Counted from the stretch's first letter, positions 7,672 through 15,741 are shown. The stretch: 32,714 nucleotides of DNA from Micromonospora rosaria (GCF_001567585.1 NZ_LRQV01000082.1:1-32714); one strand, 5' to 3'. Translations and numbers: made by a program. Notes: generated from the letters alone by a model not told the origin.

Positions 7672-8840
7672 GTCGAGTAGGCCGAGTTCTCGTGGACGTA
7701 CGCGTGCGACAGGTCGTTGGTCCAGACGGTGGCCTGGGCGGTGCCGGCGTGCAGGTCGATCCGGACGGTGACGTCCCGGCCGCTGAGGTCCACCTTGGAG
7801 CGGTCCTCGGCGGCGGCGCCGGAGCGGCACACCCAGATCCCGTTCACCGCCACGTCGAGGTCGTCGGCCTCGAAGACGGCGGCGGTGGTCCCGACGGCGG
7901 CGAGGATCCGCCCCCAGTTGGGGTCGTTGCCGAACAGCGCGGTCTTGACCAGGTTGTTGCGGGCCACCGCGCGACCCACCTCCACCGCGTCGTCCTCGCT
8001 GGCCGCGCCGACCACCTCGATGGCGACCTGCTTGGTCGCGCCCTCGGCGTCGGCGAGCAACTGCTGGGCCAGGTCGTGGCAGGCGGCGGTGACCGCGGCG
8101 GTCAGCTCCGCCCGGGTCGGCTCGAGGCCGCTGGCCCCGCTGGCCAGCAGCAGCACCGTGTCGTTGGTGGACATGGCCCCGTCGGAGTCGAGTCGGTCGA
8201 AGGTGACCCGGCAGGCCGCGCGCAGGGCGGCGTCGAGCGCCTCCGGCCCGGCCACCGCGTCGGTGGTGAGCACGCAGAGCATCGTGGCCAGGGCCGGGGA
8301 GAGCATCCCGGCGCCCTTGGCCATGCCGCCGACCGTCCAGCCGCCGCCGTCGACCACTGTCGTCTTCGGGCGGGAGTCCGTGGTCATGATCGCCTCGGCG
8401 GCGGCGGGCCCGCCGCTGCGGGACAGGTCCCGTGCCGCGCCACGGACGCCGGGCAGCAGCTTGTCCATCGGCAGCCGTTCGCCGATCAGGCCGGTGGAGC
8501 AGACCGCCACGTCCCCGGCGCCGACCATCAGCCGGGCGTTGGTCGAGGTGAGCACGGCGGCGGTGTGCTCGGCGGTGGCGTGGGTGTCCTGGAAACCGGC
8601 CGGCCCGGTGCAGGCGTTCGCCCCGCCGGAGTTGAGGATCACCGCGCGGGCCACCCCGCCGTGGACGACCTGCTGGGTCCAGAGCACCGGGGCGGCCTTC
8701 ACCCGGTTGGCGGTGAAGACTCCGGCGACCCCGGCGTCGGGACCGTCGTTGACCACCAGGGCGACGTCCAACGCCCCGGCGGACTTCAGGCCGGCGGCCA
8801 CGCCGGAGGCCCGGAAACCCCGCGCTGCGGTGACGCTCAT
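7668..8840 (-). CDS. argJ: Glutamate N-acetyltransferase/ornithine acetyltransferase
   Basis: Recycles the acetyl group from N-acetylornithine to glutamate; bifunctional forms also use acetyl-CoA. The 390-residue precursor self-cleaves into alpha and beta chains at the Thr of SPALATMLCV (about residue 186), preceded by the conserved GGMAKGAGML. The C-terminal part has GNDPNWGRILAAVG and ends SHAYVHENSAYST, the normal family ending. The ATG at 8840 has GGGAGG 5 bases upstream. The protein ends normally, but its TGA belongs to the GTGAGCGCGAGG border of the adjacent repeat array. Confidence 0.96.
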   Translation of the reverse strand: MSVTAARGFRASGVAAGLKSAGALDVALVVNDGPDAGVAGVFTANRVKAAPVLWTQQVVHGGVARAVILNSGGANACTGPAGFQDTHATAEHTAAVLTSTNARLMVGAGDVAVCSTGLIGERLPMDKLLPGVRGAARDLSRSGGPAAAEAIMTTDSRPKTTVVDGGGWTVGGMAKGAGMLSPALATMLCVLTTDAVAGPEALDAALRAACRVTFDRLDSDGAMSTNDTVLLLASGASGLEPTRAELTAAVTAACHDLAQQLLADAEGATKQVAIEVVGAASEDDAVEVGRAVARNNLVKTALFGNDPNWGRILAAVGTTAAVFEADDLDVAVNGIWVCRSGAAAEDRSKVDLSGRDVTVRIDLHAGTAQATVWTNDLSHAYVHENSAYST

Positions 8841-8919
8841 GCCGCCTCCCCCGTCCCGGTCAGGTGCGGGCCGGTGGCGGTTCCGCCGGCCGGGCGTGTC
8901 GTCGTCGGGAGCCGGCCGG

Positions 8920-9924
8920 TCACGGCGCCACCCCGAAGACGGACAGCCCGGTCTGCTCGGGCAGGCCGACCATCAGGTTCGCGCACTGCACGGCCTGACC
9001 GGCGGCGCCCTTGCCGAGGTTGTCGATGGCGCTGACCACGATCACCCGGCCGGAGTCGACATCGACGGTCGCCTGCAGGTGGCAGGAGTTCGAGCCGAGG
9101 GTGGCGGCGGTGTGCGGCCACGTTCCTTCCGGCAGCACGTGCACGAACGGCGCGTCCGCGTACGCCTCGGCGAGGACCGCGCGCGGGTCGGCGCCGGCGA
9201 CGGCCGGCACGGCGGTGACGGTGGCCAGGATGCCCCGCGGCATCGGCGCGAGCACCGGGGTGAACGAGAGGCTGACCGCCCCGGTGGCCTGCTTGATCTC
9301 CGGCACGTGCTGGTGCGCGCCGACCTTGTACGGCGACAGGTCGCCCATCACCTCGCTGCCGAGCAGGTGCGTCTTGGCGGCCCGGCCGGCACCGGAGGTG
9401 CCGGAGGCGGCGACCACCACCACGTCGGCGGGCTCGACCACCCCGGCGGCGACCAGCGGGGCGAGCGCCAGGGTGGTGGCGACCGCGTAGCACCCGGTGT
9501 TCGCCACCCGGCTCGCGGCGGCGATGGCCGGCCGCTGACCGGGCAGTTCGGGCAGGCCGTAGGTCCAGGTGCCGGCGTGCGCGCCACCGTAGTACCGCTG
9601 CCAGGCGGCGGCGTCGCGCAGCCGGTGGTCGGCGCCGAGGTCGACCACCCGGACCGTCTCCGGCAGCCCGGCGGCCAGCGCCGCCGACTCGCCGTGCGGC
9701 AGGGCCAGGAAGACCAGGTCCGCGTCGGCCAGGGCGTCCGGTTCGGTCGGGCCGAGGACCAGGTCCAGCCCCGCGAGCTGCGGATGTACGACGCTGGCCG
9801 GCTGGCCGGCCTGGCGGTGGGCGGTCGCGGCGACCAGGTCGAACTCCGGGTGCCCAGCGACCAGGCGCAGCAGTTCACCCCCGGCGTACCCACTCGCGCC
9901 AGCGACCCCGACACGTATTCCCAT
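8920..9924 (-). CDS. argC: N-acetyl-gamma-glutamyl-phosphate reductase
   Basis: NADPH-dependent reduction of N-acetylglutamyl phosphate to the semialdehyde. The 334-residue product begins MGIRVGVAGASGYAGGELLR, a dinucleotide-binding loop. It has the catalytic Cys in RVANTGCYAVATTLALAP and the conserved GTSGAGRAAK and FTPVLAPMPRGILATV segments. The ATG has GGAGGT 5 bases upstream. It is the first gene of the arg operon, with a promoter and operator-like sites immediately upstream. A 79-bp gap separates it from argJ. Confidence 0.96.
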   Translation of the reverse strand: MGIRVGVAGASGYAGGELLRLVAGHPEFDLVAATAHRQAGQPASVVHPQLAGLDLVLGPTEPDALADADLVFLALPHGESAALAAGLPETVRVVDLGADHRLRDAAAWQRYYGGAHAGTWTYGLPELPGQRPAIAAASRVANTGCYAVATTLALAPLVAAGVVEPADVVVVAASGTSGAGRAAKTHLLGSEVMGDLSPYKVGAHQHVPEIKQATGAVSLSFTPVLAPMPRGILATVTAVPAVAGADPRAVLAEAYADAPFVHVLPEGTWPHTAATLGSNSCHLQATVDVDSGRVIVVSAIDNLGKGAAGQAVQCANLMVGLPEQTGLSVFGVAP

Positions 9925-9933
9925 ACCTACCTC

Positions 9934-9949
9934 CGCATGACTATGCAGC
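9934..9949 (-). promoter_or_regulatory. Candidate ARG box 1 (start-site proximal)
   Basis: CGCATGACTATGCAGC contains the imperfect palindrome GCAT-n5-ATGC typical of actinobacterial ArgR sites. It sits between the predicted -10 and the argC start, over the likely transcription start. Two aligned copies follow at 9977 and 9997. Assignment is by pattern only. Confidence 0.5.
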
Positions 9950-9951
9950 AG

Positions 9952-9981
9952 AGGCTAGCAGGCCACGAAACACAGCCGCAA
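9952..9981 (-). promoter_or_regulatory. Candidate argC operon promoter
   Basis: On the minus strand TTGCGG (9981-9976) and TAGCCT (9957-9952) are separated by 18 bases, close to the actinobacterial TTGNNN/TANNNT pattern. The start would fall near 9945, giving a leader of about 20 bases that carries GGAGGT. The -35 overlaps ARG-box-like site 2, which would let ArgR block polymerase. Confidence 0.45.
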
Positions 9982-10012
9982 TGTCATGCAGCCCACCGCA
10001 TGAGCATAACGA
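9977..10012 (-). promoter_or_regulatory. Candidate paired ARG boxes 2 and 3
   Basis: CGCAATGTCATGCAGC (9977-9992) and CGCATGAGCATAACGA (9997-10012) align with box 1. They are 20 bp apart start to start, about two helical turns, which matches the known spacing of paired ARG boxes bound by one ArgR hexamer. Together with argR inside the operon this supports arginine repression; binding is not shown. Confidence 0.5.
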
Positions 10013-10040
10013 GGCAGCAACGCCACGCCCGCCGTCCCGG

Positions 10041-10080
10041 GCCGGCCCGGCTCGGGGGGACCATCCCGAACCGGGCCGGC
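10041..10080 (-). terminator. Terminator-like hairpin between the cyclase-like gene and argC
   Basis: GCCGGCCCGGCTCGGG and its near-complement form a 16-bp stem with one mismatch around an 8-base loop. It lies downstream of the cyclase-like gene and upstream of the arg promoter, so it would insulate the two minus-strand units. Confidence 0.6.
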
Positions 10081-10090
10081 TCGCCACGGT

Positions 10091-10125
10091 CCGGCCCCCG
10101 GCCCGCACGACCGGGCCGGGGCCGG
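10091..10125 (-). terminator. First terminator-like hairpin after the cyclase-like gene
   Basis: A GC-only inverted repeat (10091-10105 with 10112-10125, one bulged base, 6-base loop) starts 2 bases after the stop codon. With the hairpin at 10041-10080 it makes a tandem terminator. Confidence 0.6.
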
Positions 10126-10127
10126 GC

Positions 10128-10874
10128 TCAACCGGACGACCCGTTCCCGGACCGGGGACCGGGGATCGGCGCCACGGCGGGCGACGGCGCCGACCCGGAG
10201 CGTGCCCGGTCGGGCTTCGTCCCGCCGTCGGGACCAGCCTGCCCGTCGGTCCGTGCATCGATGTCCGACGGTGCGACGGCCGACAGGTCCTCGTCCACCA
10301 CGCAGACCCAGGCGTACTCGTCGAAGCCCTTCTCGGGCCGGCTGATCCGCACCCGGCGGAACCGCTCGGGGCGCATCTGCTCCGGGTACTCCGAGACGAC
10401 GTCCCGGTAGATGTCGGTGGAGACGACCAGCGCCACCCCCGCGTCGGGGAAGGCGGCCAGCGCCCGCCGGACCGGGTCGGCGTCGCAGAGCCGGGACACG
10501 AACACCACCGCCTGGCCGGGAAAGCCGTTCGCCCCGTCGAGGTGCACGAGCCCCTGGTGGACGGCGAGCCGCAGGCGCACCCGGGCCGCCTCGACCCGAC
10601 TGACGTTGTACGCCCGCAGCCGCCGGTTCAGCTCCGGGACGAACCGACCGATGACGCACGACTCCGGGACGTCCCGCGGCAGGATCGCCAGTTCGCCGTC
10701 GCCGGCCTGTTGGGTGGCCCAGGCCGCCCGGTCGAGCCCGACGTCCCGGGCCGCGCCGTGCAACAGGTCGTGGAAGGCCTGCTGTGCCTCGTACTGCTGG
10801 AGGTTACCGCGCCGGCTGTACCGCTCCATGTCCACGGAGATCAATAGTCGCCGCTCCGGATGGTGCATCGACAT
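10128..10874 (-). CDS. Class III nucleotide-cyclase-like protein
   Basis: The 248-residue product starts at ATG 10874 (AAAGGG 5 bases upstream); longer in-frame starts to 11045 lack a comparable site. It resembles an actinobacterial family of stand-alone class III adenylate/guanylate cyclase-like domains. D15 in LLISVDMERYS and D59 in QQAGDGELAILP match the two metal-binding Asp, and RLAVHQG matches the central strand. In GQAVVFVSRLCDA the Arg (R128) is kept, but the position of the catalytic Asn is Val (V124). It could be a cyclase of altered specificity, or a non-catalytic nucleotide sensor. After residue about 205 comes a Gly/Pro/Ser-rich, probably disordered tail. There are no membrane segments. 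The neighbour on the other strand is a Crp-type regulator. Confidence 0.65.
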   Translation of the reverse strand: MSMHHPERRLLISVDMERYSRRGNLQQYEAQQAFHDLLHGAARDVGLDRAAWATQQAGDGELAILPRDVPESCVIGRFVPELNRRLRAYNVSRVEAARVRLRLAVHQGLVHLDGANGFPGQAVVFVSRLCDADPVRRALAAFPDAGVALVVSTDIYRDVVSEYPEQMRPERFRRVRISRPEKGFDEYAWVCVVDEDLSAVAPSDIDARTDGQAGPDGGTKPDRARSGSAPSPAVAPIPGPRSGNGSSG

Positions 10875-11214
10875 GTCGCCCTTTCGTCCCGCGCCCGACC
10901 CGTGCCGGGCAGGCATCGGGAACATCGAACCGGCCCTCAGCAGGGAGGACCCCGTACAAATAGGGCGTCGCGGAATCTGTCCACCACCCGTCATCCCTTC
11001 CGGGTGCGGTGTCCGGAACGGCTCCGGCGGGTGTGCTGAGGGCATGACGAACGACCTGACCGAACTGCTGCTGGCCGTCTGGCCCCCCGCCCAGGTGCTG
11101 GTGGAATTGGCCGTACCGGCAGTGCTGGTGGCCGCGCTGCGGGCAGGGGCATCGCGCTACGCACGGACTCGGCTACGCTTCGGCGATCTCCGGGCGGCGA
11201 GTGGGAGGTTGTCG
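10875..11214. promoter_or_regulatory. Divergent intergenic region between cyclase-like and Crp-type genes
   Basis: These 340 bases must hold the promoters of both genes. An A/T-rich island GTACAAATAG (10955-10964) is the best -10-like element on either strand, but I see no convincing -35 partner and no clear TGTGA-n6-TCACA operator. From 11044 the region is also open in frame with the Crp gene and could encode an N-terminal extension of it. Confidence 0.4.
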
Positions 11215-11946
11215 ATGCGGCACCGGGACCTGGTGAGAGCCGAGTGGCCACACGGGACGTTCCTGCAGCGGCTGGATCCCGCGGCCCGCTCGGCGCTGCT
11301 GCGGCTCGGGACGGAGCGCCCGGTGCCACCCGGGCAGATCCTCATCCACGAGGGCGACCACGAGTCGCACCACCTGGTGCTGCTGGTGGAGGGGCTGGCC
11401 AAGGTGACGGTCGGCCTCGCGGACGGCCGCTCCGCGCTGCTGTCGCTGCGGGTCGGCGGCGACCTGCTCGGCGAGATGTCGGCCCTCAACCAGCGGGCCC
11501 GCTCCGCCACCGTGACCACCTGCGGGCCGACCCGCTACCGCGCCATCCCCCGCGACCAGTTCAACCGCTTCCTGCGGGAACAGCCCCAGGCCGCCGTCGA
11601 ACTCGCGGCGATGGTCTCCGACCGGCTGCGGTGGTCGAACCGACGGCGGGTCGACTTCGCGCTGTACGGGACCCGGGTCCGGGTGGCCCGGGTGATCGCC
11701 GACCTGTGCCGTACCCACGGCAGGCGCACCCCCACCGGGGTGATCATCGACGTGCGGCTGCCCCAGCCGGAACTGGCCAGCATCTGTGGCGCGTCGGTGG
11801 CATCGGTCGAGAAGTCGCTACGGGAGTTGCGGGCCAGCGGCCTGGTCGAGACCGACTACCGGCGGCTCACCGTCCGCGACCTGCCCGGCCTGCGCGCCCT
11901 CGGCGAACTCGACCCGGAGGACGGCCTCGACCCGGGGGACGGTTAG
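11215..11946 (+). CDS. Crp/FNR-family transcriptional regulator
   Basis: The 243-residue product starts at ATG 11215, with GGGAGG 6 bases upstream. A cyclic-nucleotide-binding beta roll spans about residues 15-140. Its phosphate-binding cassette GEMSALNQRARSATVTT keeps the Glu, Arg and Ser that contact cAMP in known CRPs. A C-terminal winged helix follows, with LPQPELASICGASVASVEKSLREL as the recognition part. No FNR-type Cys cluster is present. It probably senses a cyclic nucleotide and binds DNA as a dimer. It is divergent from the cyclase-like gene. The frame remains open upstream to an ATG at 11044, which would add 57 residues with a hydrophobic stretch. The target genes are unknown. Confidence 0.85.
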   Translation: MRHRDLVRAEWPHGTFLQRLDPAARSALLRLGTERPVPPGQILIHEGDHESHHLVLLVEGLAKVTVGLADGRSALLSLRVGGDLLGEMSALNQRARSATVTTCGPTRYRAIPRDQFNRFLREQPQAAVELAAMVSDRLRWSNRRRVDFALYGTRVRVARVIADLCRTHGRRTPTGVIIDVRLPQPELASICGASVASVEKSLRELRASGLVETDYRRLTVRDLPGLRALGELDPEDGLDPGDG

Positions 11947-11992
11947 GAAGGGCCCCTTTCACTACCGAAAGCGTTAACAAGGGGCCCTTCCT
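11945..11992. terminator. Bidirectional terminator between the Crp gene and pheT
   Basis: A perfect 14-bp stem (AGGAAGGGCCCCTT at 11945-11958, complement at 11979-11992) surrounds a 20-base loop between convergent genes. The last two bases of the Crp TAG stop form the base of the stem. I remember the AAGGGGCCCTTCCTT motif as a very common dispersed terminator in Micromonospora genomes; that is recollection, not a search. Confidence 0.85.
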
Positions 11993-11998
11993 TACGCC

Positions 11999-14545
11999 CT
12001 AGGCGCCGCGCAGGGTGGCGCCGTGGCGGGCGGCGGCGCGGGCCACCGCCGTGTCGCGGGCGGCGACCGCCTCCTCGACGGTCAACGTCCGGTCCGGGGC
12101 CCGGAAGGTGAGCTTGTACGCCAGCGACTTACGGCCGGCGCCCACCTGCTCGGAGACGTACACGTCGAAGAGGCGGACGTCCTCCAGCAGCTCCCCGGCG
12201 CCCTCCACGAGGGCCCGCTGCACCTGTTCGGCCGGCACCGACTCGTCCACCACCAGGGCGACGTCGATCAGCGCGGGCGGGAACCCGGAGACCCCGGGCG
12301 CGGGGACGGTCGGCGCGGCCGGCAGCGCGTCCAGGTCCAGCTCCATGGCGCAGGTCCGGCGGGGCAGCTCCAGCCCGGCGAGGACGGCCGGGTGCAGCTC
12401 ACCGGCGTGCCCGACGACGACGCCGTCGACCAGCAGCTCGGCGCAGCGGCCGGGGTGCCAGGGGGCGTGGTCGGCGGCCCGGACCTCGATCCGCCCGGCC
12501 GGCAGCTCGGCGGCGGCGAGCACCGCCCGACCGGCCTCGATCGCGTCCGCCCAGCCGGCCTGGCGACCCGGTCCCCACCAGCCGGCGGGCTCGACGTCCC
12601 CGGTGAGCACGACGGCGACGTGCTGCGGCTGGGCCGGTACCACCGCGTCGGCGGCGGCGAACTCGGCGTCGGTGGGCCGCCGGTCGACGCCCATCGCGGG
12701 CGGGGCCCCGGCGTCGGGGCGCGGGTGGAACACCGTGCCGATCTCGTACAGGGCCAGGTCGCGCAGGCCCCGGCCGAGGTTGCGCCGGGCCGCCTCCAGC
12801 AGCGGGCCGAGCAGCGTGGTGCGCAGCAGCGGCTCCTGCTCGGACAGCGGGTTGGCCAGCCGGACCGCCGGACGGCGCGGGTCGTCGGCGGGCAGGCCGA
12901 GCTGGTCGGCGAGCTGCGGGGCGACGAAGGGCTGGCTGAGCACCTCGACGTACCCCTGGTCGGCCAGGGACCGGGCGATCGCCCGGCGACGCCGCTGCCG
13001 CGCGGTCAGGCCCCGGCCGGGGGGCGCGGTGGGCAGCACCGAGGGCACCCGGTCGTACCCGTCGAGGCGGACCACCTCCTCGACCAGGTCGGCCGGGTCG
13101 GTCAGGTCGGGCCGCCAGCTCGGCGGGGTGACGGTGAGCACCTCGGCGTCGCCGACGCTGGTGCCCACGCTGCCGGCGTCCTCGGCGAGCCGGTCGGCGG
13201 CCCGGGTGACGACGCAGCCGACCTGCGCCAGGATGTCCACCACCCGCTCGGTCGGGTACCGCACCCCGACCCGCCGGCTGGGCAGGTCGGCCGGCAGCAC
13301 CACCGGGGTACGCGGGGCGACGTGGTCGAGGTCGAGGATCTGCTCGCCGACGGTGCCGCCGCCGTGCTCGGCGAGCAGCCGGACCGCCCGCTCGATGGCG
13401 ACCAGCGGCAGGGCCGGGTCGACGCCCCGCTCCCAGCGCTTCGCCGCCTCGCTGAACAACTTGTGCCGGCGGGCGGTGCGGCCGACCATCGCCGGGTCCC
13501 AGTGTGCGGCCTCGAAGAGCACGTCGGTGGTGCTGGCGACCACCTCGCTGGTCTCGCCGCCCATCACCGCGGCGAGCGAGATCGGGCCGGTGTCGTCGCA
13601 GATCACCATGTCCTCGGCGGCGAGGGTGCGGGCCACCCCGTCCAGGGTGGTCAGCTTCTCCCCCGCCTCGGCCCGGCGCACCACCAGCGGCCCGGCGATC
13701 CGCTCGGCGTCGAAGGCGTGCATCGGCTGGCCGAGTTCGAGCATCACGTAGTTGGTGATGTCGACCGGCAGGCTGATGCTGCGGATGCCGGCGACGGTGA
13801 GCCGCCGCTGCATCCACCCGGGGGTCCGCGCGGTCGGGTCGACCCCGCGCACCAGCCGGGCGGCGAACCGGTCGCAGCCGACGGTGTCGAGCACCCGCAC
13901 CGGGTACGCCGGCTCGGCCGTGCCGCCGGGGGCGGGGGCCAGCCCCGGGTCGCGGAACGGCACGCCGAGCGCGAGGGACAGCTCCCGGGCCAGGCCGCGC
14001 ACGCTGAGCGCGTACCCCCGGTCCGGGGTGACCTCCAGCTCCAGGACGACCTCGTCGAGGCCGACCACCGGGCGCGCGTCGTCGCCGGGCTTCGCCGCCA
14101 CGTCGGCGGGGAGCACGATGACGCCGGAGTGGTCGTCGCCCAGCCCCAGTTCCTTGGCGGAGCAGATCATGCCGTGGGAGTTGCGGCCGTACGTCTTGCG
14201 GGCGCCGATGGCGAAGTCGCCGGGCAGCACCCCGCCGGGGAGGATCACCACGACCTTGTCGCCGGGGGCGAAGTTGCGTGCCCCGCAGACGATCTCCTGC
14301 GGCTCGCCGGTGCCGTTGGCGGCGCCCACGTCGACCCGGCAGAACCGGATCGGCTTCTTGAAGCCGGTCAGCTCCTCGATCTCCAGCACCTCGCCGACCA
14401 CCAGCGGGCCGGTGACCGACTCCCGCAGGTCCTCGACGGCGTCCACCTCGATGCCGAGGTCGACCAGGGCCTGCTCCAGGTCGCCGGTGGGCAGGTCGGC
14501 GGGGAGGTCGACGTACTCCCGCAGCCAGCTGACAGAAACTCGCAT
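11999..14545 (-). CDS. pheT: Phenylalanyl-tRNA synthetase beta subunit
   Basis: The 848-residue large subunit of the alpha2-beta2 enzyme that charges tRNA-Phe. The N-terminal core MRVSVSWLREYVDLP is followed by an EMAP-type tRNA-binding OB domain (about 40-155, with GVLPGDFAIGARKTYGRNSHGMICSAKELGLG-like content). The B3/B4 editing region and the B5 domain (around residues 400-500) come next, then the catalytic-like core and the C-terminal anticodon-binding FDX-ACB domain (KLTFRAPDRTLTVEEAVAARD). The length is normal for the family. The start ATG has GGTGGT upstream. It follows pheS by 39 bases and ends before the bidirectional terminator at 11945-11992. Confidence 0.96.
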   Translation of the reverse strand: MRVSVSWLREYVDLPADLPTGDLEQALVDLGIEVDAVEDLRESVTGPLVVGEVLEIEELTGFKKPIRFCRVDVGAANGTGEPQEIVCGARNFAPGDKVVVILPGGVLPGDFAIGARKTYGRNSHGMICSAKELGLGDDHSGVIVLPADVAAKPGDDARPVVGLDEVVLELEVTPDRGYALSVRGLARELSLALGVPFRDPGLAPAPGGTAEPAYPVRVLDTVGCDRFAARLVRGVDPTARTPGWMQRRLTVAGIRSISLPVDITNYVMLELGQPMHAFDAERIAGPLVVRRAEAGEKLTTLDGVARTLAAEDMVICDDTGPISLAAVMGGETSEVVASTTDVLFEAAHWDPAMVGRTARRHKLFSEAAKRWERGVDPALPLVAIERAVRLLAEHGGGTVGEQILDLDHVAPRTPVVLPADLPSRRVGVRYPTERVVDILAQVGCVVTRAADRLAEDAGSVGTSVGDAEVLTVTPPSWRPDLTDPADLVEEVVRLDGYDRVPSVLPTAPPGRGLTARQRRRRAIARSLADQGYVEVLSQPFVAPQLADQLGLPADDPRRPAVRLANPLSEQEPLLRTTLLGPLLEAARRNLGRGLRDLALYEIGTVFHPRPDAGAPPAMGVDRRPTDAEFAAADAVVPAQPQHVAVVLTGDVEPAGWWGPGRQAGWADAIEAGRAVLAAAELPAGRIEVRAADHAPWHPGRCAELLVDGVVVGHAGELHPAVLAGLELPRRTCAMELDLDALPAAPTVPAPGVSGFPPALIDVALVVDESVPAEQVQRALVEGAGELLEDVRLFDVYVSEQVGAGRKSLAYKLTFRAPDRTLTVEEAVAARDTAVARAAARHGATLRGA

Positions 14546-14584
14546 GACTCAGACCACCGTTCCCGTGTCTCGTACCCGCATCGC

Positions 14585-15664
14585 CTACGCCCCCACCCCG
14601 AACGCGCGGGTGAACCGCACGTCGCCCTCGACCATGTCCCGCATGTCGCCGACCCCGTGCCGGAACATGACGGTCCGGTCGATGCCCATACCGAAGGCGA
14701 ATCCGGAGTAGACCTCCGGGTCGATCCCGCAGGCCCGCAGCACCCGGGGGTTGACCATGCCGCAGCCGCCCCACTCGACCCACTGCGGGCCCTTGCGGTG
14801 CTCCGGGAACCAGACGTCGAACTCGGCGGACGGCTCGGTGAACGGAAAGTAGTGCGGCCGGAAGCGGGTCTTCGCGCCCTCGCCGAACATGGCGCGGGCG
14901 AAGTGGTCCAGGGTGCCGCGCAGGTGCGCCATGGTGATGCCCTTGTCCACCACCAGGCCCTCGACCTGGTGGAAGACCGGCGCGTGGGTGGCGTCCAACT
15001 CGTCGGTGCGGTACACCCGGCCCGGCACCACCACGTAGATGGGGGGCTTGCGGGTCAGCATGGTCCGCGCCTGCACCGGCGAGGTGTGGGTGCGCAGCAC
15101 CAGACCGGAGCTGTCCGCGCCCGCCGGGGGCGCGACGTGGAAGGTGTCCATCAGGCCCCGGGCGGGGTGGTCGGCGGGGATGTTCAGGGCGTCGAAGTTG
15201 GTCCACTCCAACTCGACCTCGGGCCCCTCGGCCACCTCGTAGCCCATCCCGACGAAGAAGTCGCTGATCCGCTCCATCAGCGTGGTGACCGGGTGCCGGG
15301 CGCCCACCGGCCGCCGGCCGGACGGCAGGGTCACGTCGACCCGCTCCTCGACCAGCACCCGGGCGGCCTGCTCGCGCTCCAGGATCTCGGCGCGGGCGGC
15401 GTAGGCGGCCTCGACGGCACGGCGGGCCTCGTTGACCCGTTTGCCGGCGTCGGACTTGGCGGCCGGCGGCAACGCGCCGATCTCCCGGCGCGCCAGCGAC
15501 ACCGGGGACCGGTCCCCCAGGTGCGCGGGGCGCAGCGCGGTCAGCGCGTCCGGGTCGGCCGCGTCGGCGAACGCCTTCTCGGCGTCGGCGACGGCGGCGG
15601 CCAGGGCGGCCGGGTCGAGCAGGGCGACCTGCTTCGGGTCGTACGGATCGTTGCGGTAGCTCAT
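14585..15664 (-). CDS. pheS: Phenylalanyl-tRNA synthetase alpha subunit
   Basis: The 359-residue catalytic subunit. An N-terminal coiled coil (about residues 15-95) binds tRNA. Class II motifs follow: HPVTTLMERISDFFVGMGYEVAEGPEVE (motif 1), RVYRTDELDATHAPVFHQVEGLVVD (motif 2) and GFAFGMGIDRTVMFRHGVGDMR (motif 3). TFHV and RTHTSPVQARTM are the usual active-site segments. ATG 15664 is preferred over GTG 15685 because it gives the normal family start MSYRNDPYDPKQV; its ribosome site (GGGAG, 12 bases away) is weak. A leader ORF and alternative RNA pairings upstream suggest attenuation. Confidence 0.96.
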   Translation of the reverse strand: MSYRNDPYDPKQVALLDPAALAAAVADAEKAFADAADPDALTALRPAHLGDRSPVSLARREIGALPPAAKSDAGKRVNEARRAVEAAYAARAEILEREQAARVLVEERVDVTLPSGRRPVGARHPVTTLMERISDFFVGMGYEVAEGPEVELEWTNFDALNIPADHPARGLMDTFHVAPPAGADSSGLVLRTHTSPVQARTMLTRKPPIYVVVPGRVYRTDELDATHAPVFHQVEGLVVDKGITMAHLRGTLDHFARAMFGEGAKTRFRPHYFPFTEPSAEFDVWFPEHRKGPQWVEWGGCGMVNPRVLRACGIDPEVYSGFAFGMGIDRTVMFRHGVGDMRDMVEGDVRFTRAFGVGA

Positions 15665-15741
15665 GGCGTACGGGCACTCCCTCACGGCGGTGCCGGCCCT
15701 CGCGGGCGGCGAAGCGAGTCTACGGACGCGCGGCTGTGCCG

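Noticed and set aside
10128..11946. Cyclic-oligonucleotide antiphage (CBASS-like) system
   Set aside because: The cyclase-like protein is of the class III fold, not a CD-NTase, and no effector nuclease, transmembrane effector or Cap gene is adjacent.
14561..14711. Plus-strand coding extension between pheT and pheS
   Set aside because: Only antisense reading frame; the 39-base pheS-pheT gap shows nothing beyond the pheT ribosome site.
12399..15677. Long minus-strand frame overlapping pheT and pheS in a second frame
   Set aside because: Arg/Gly/Pro-rich translation without motifs, whereas the alternative frames encode full-length PheS and PheT.
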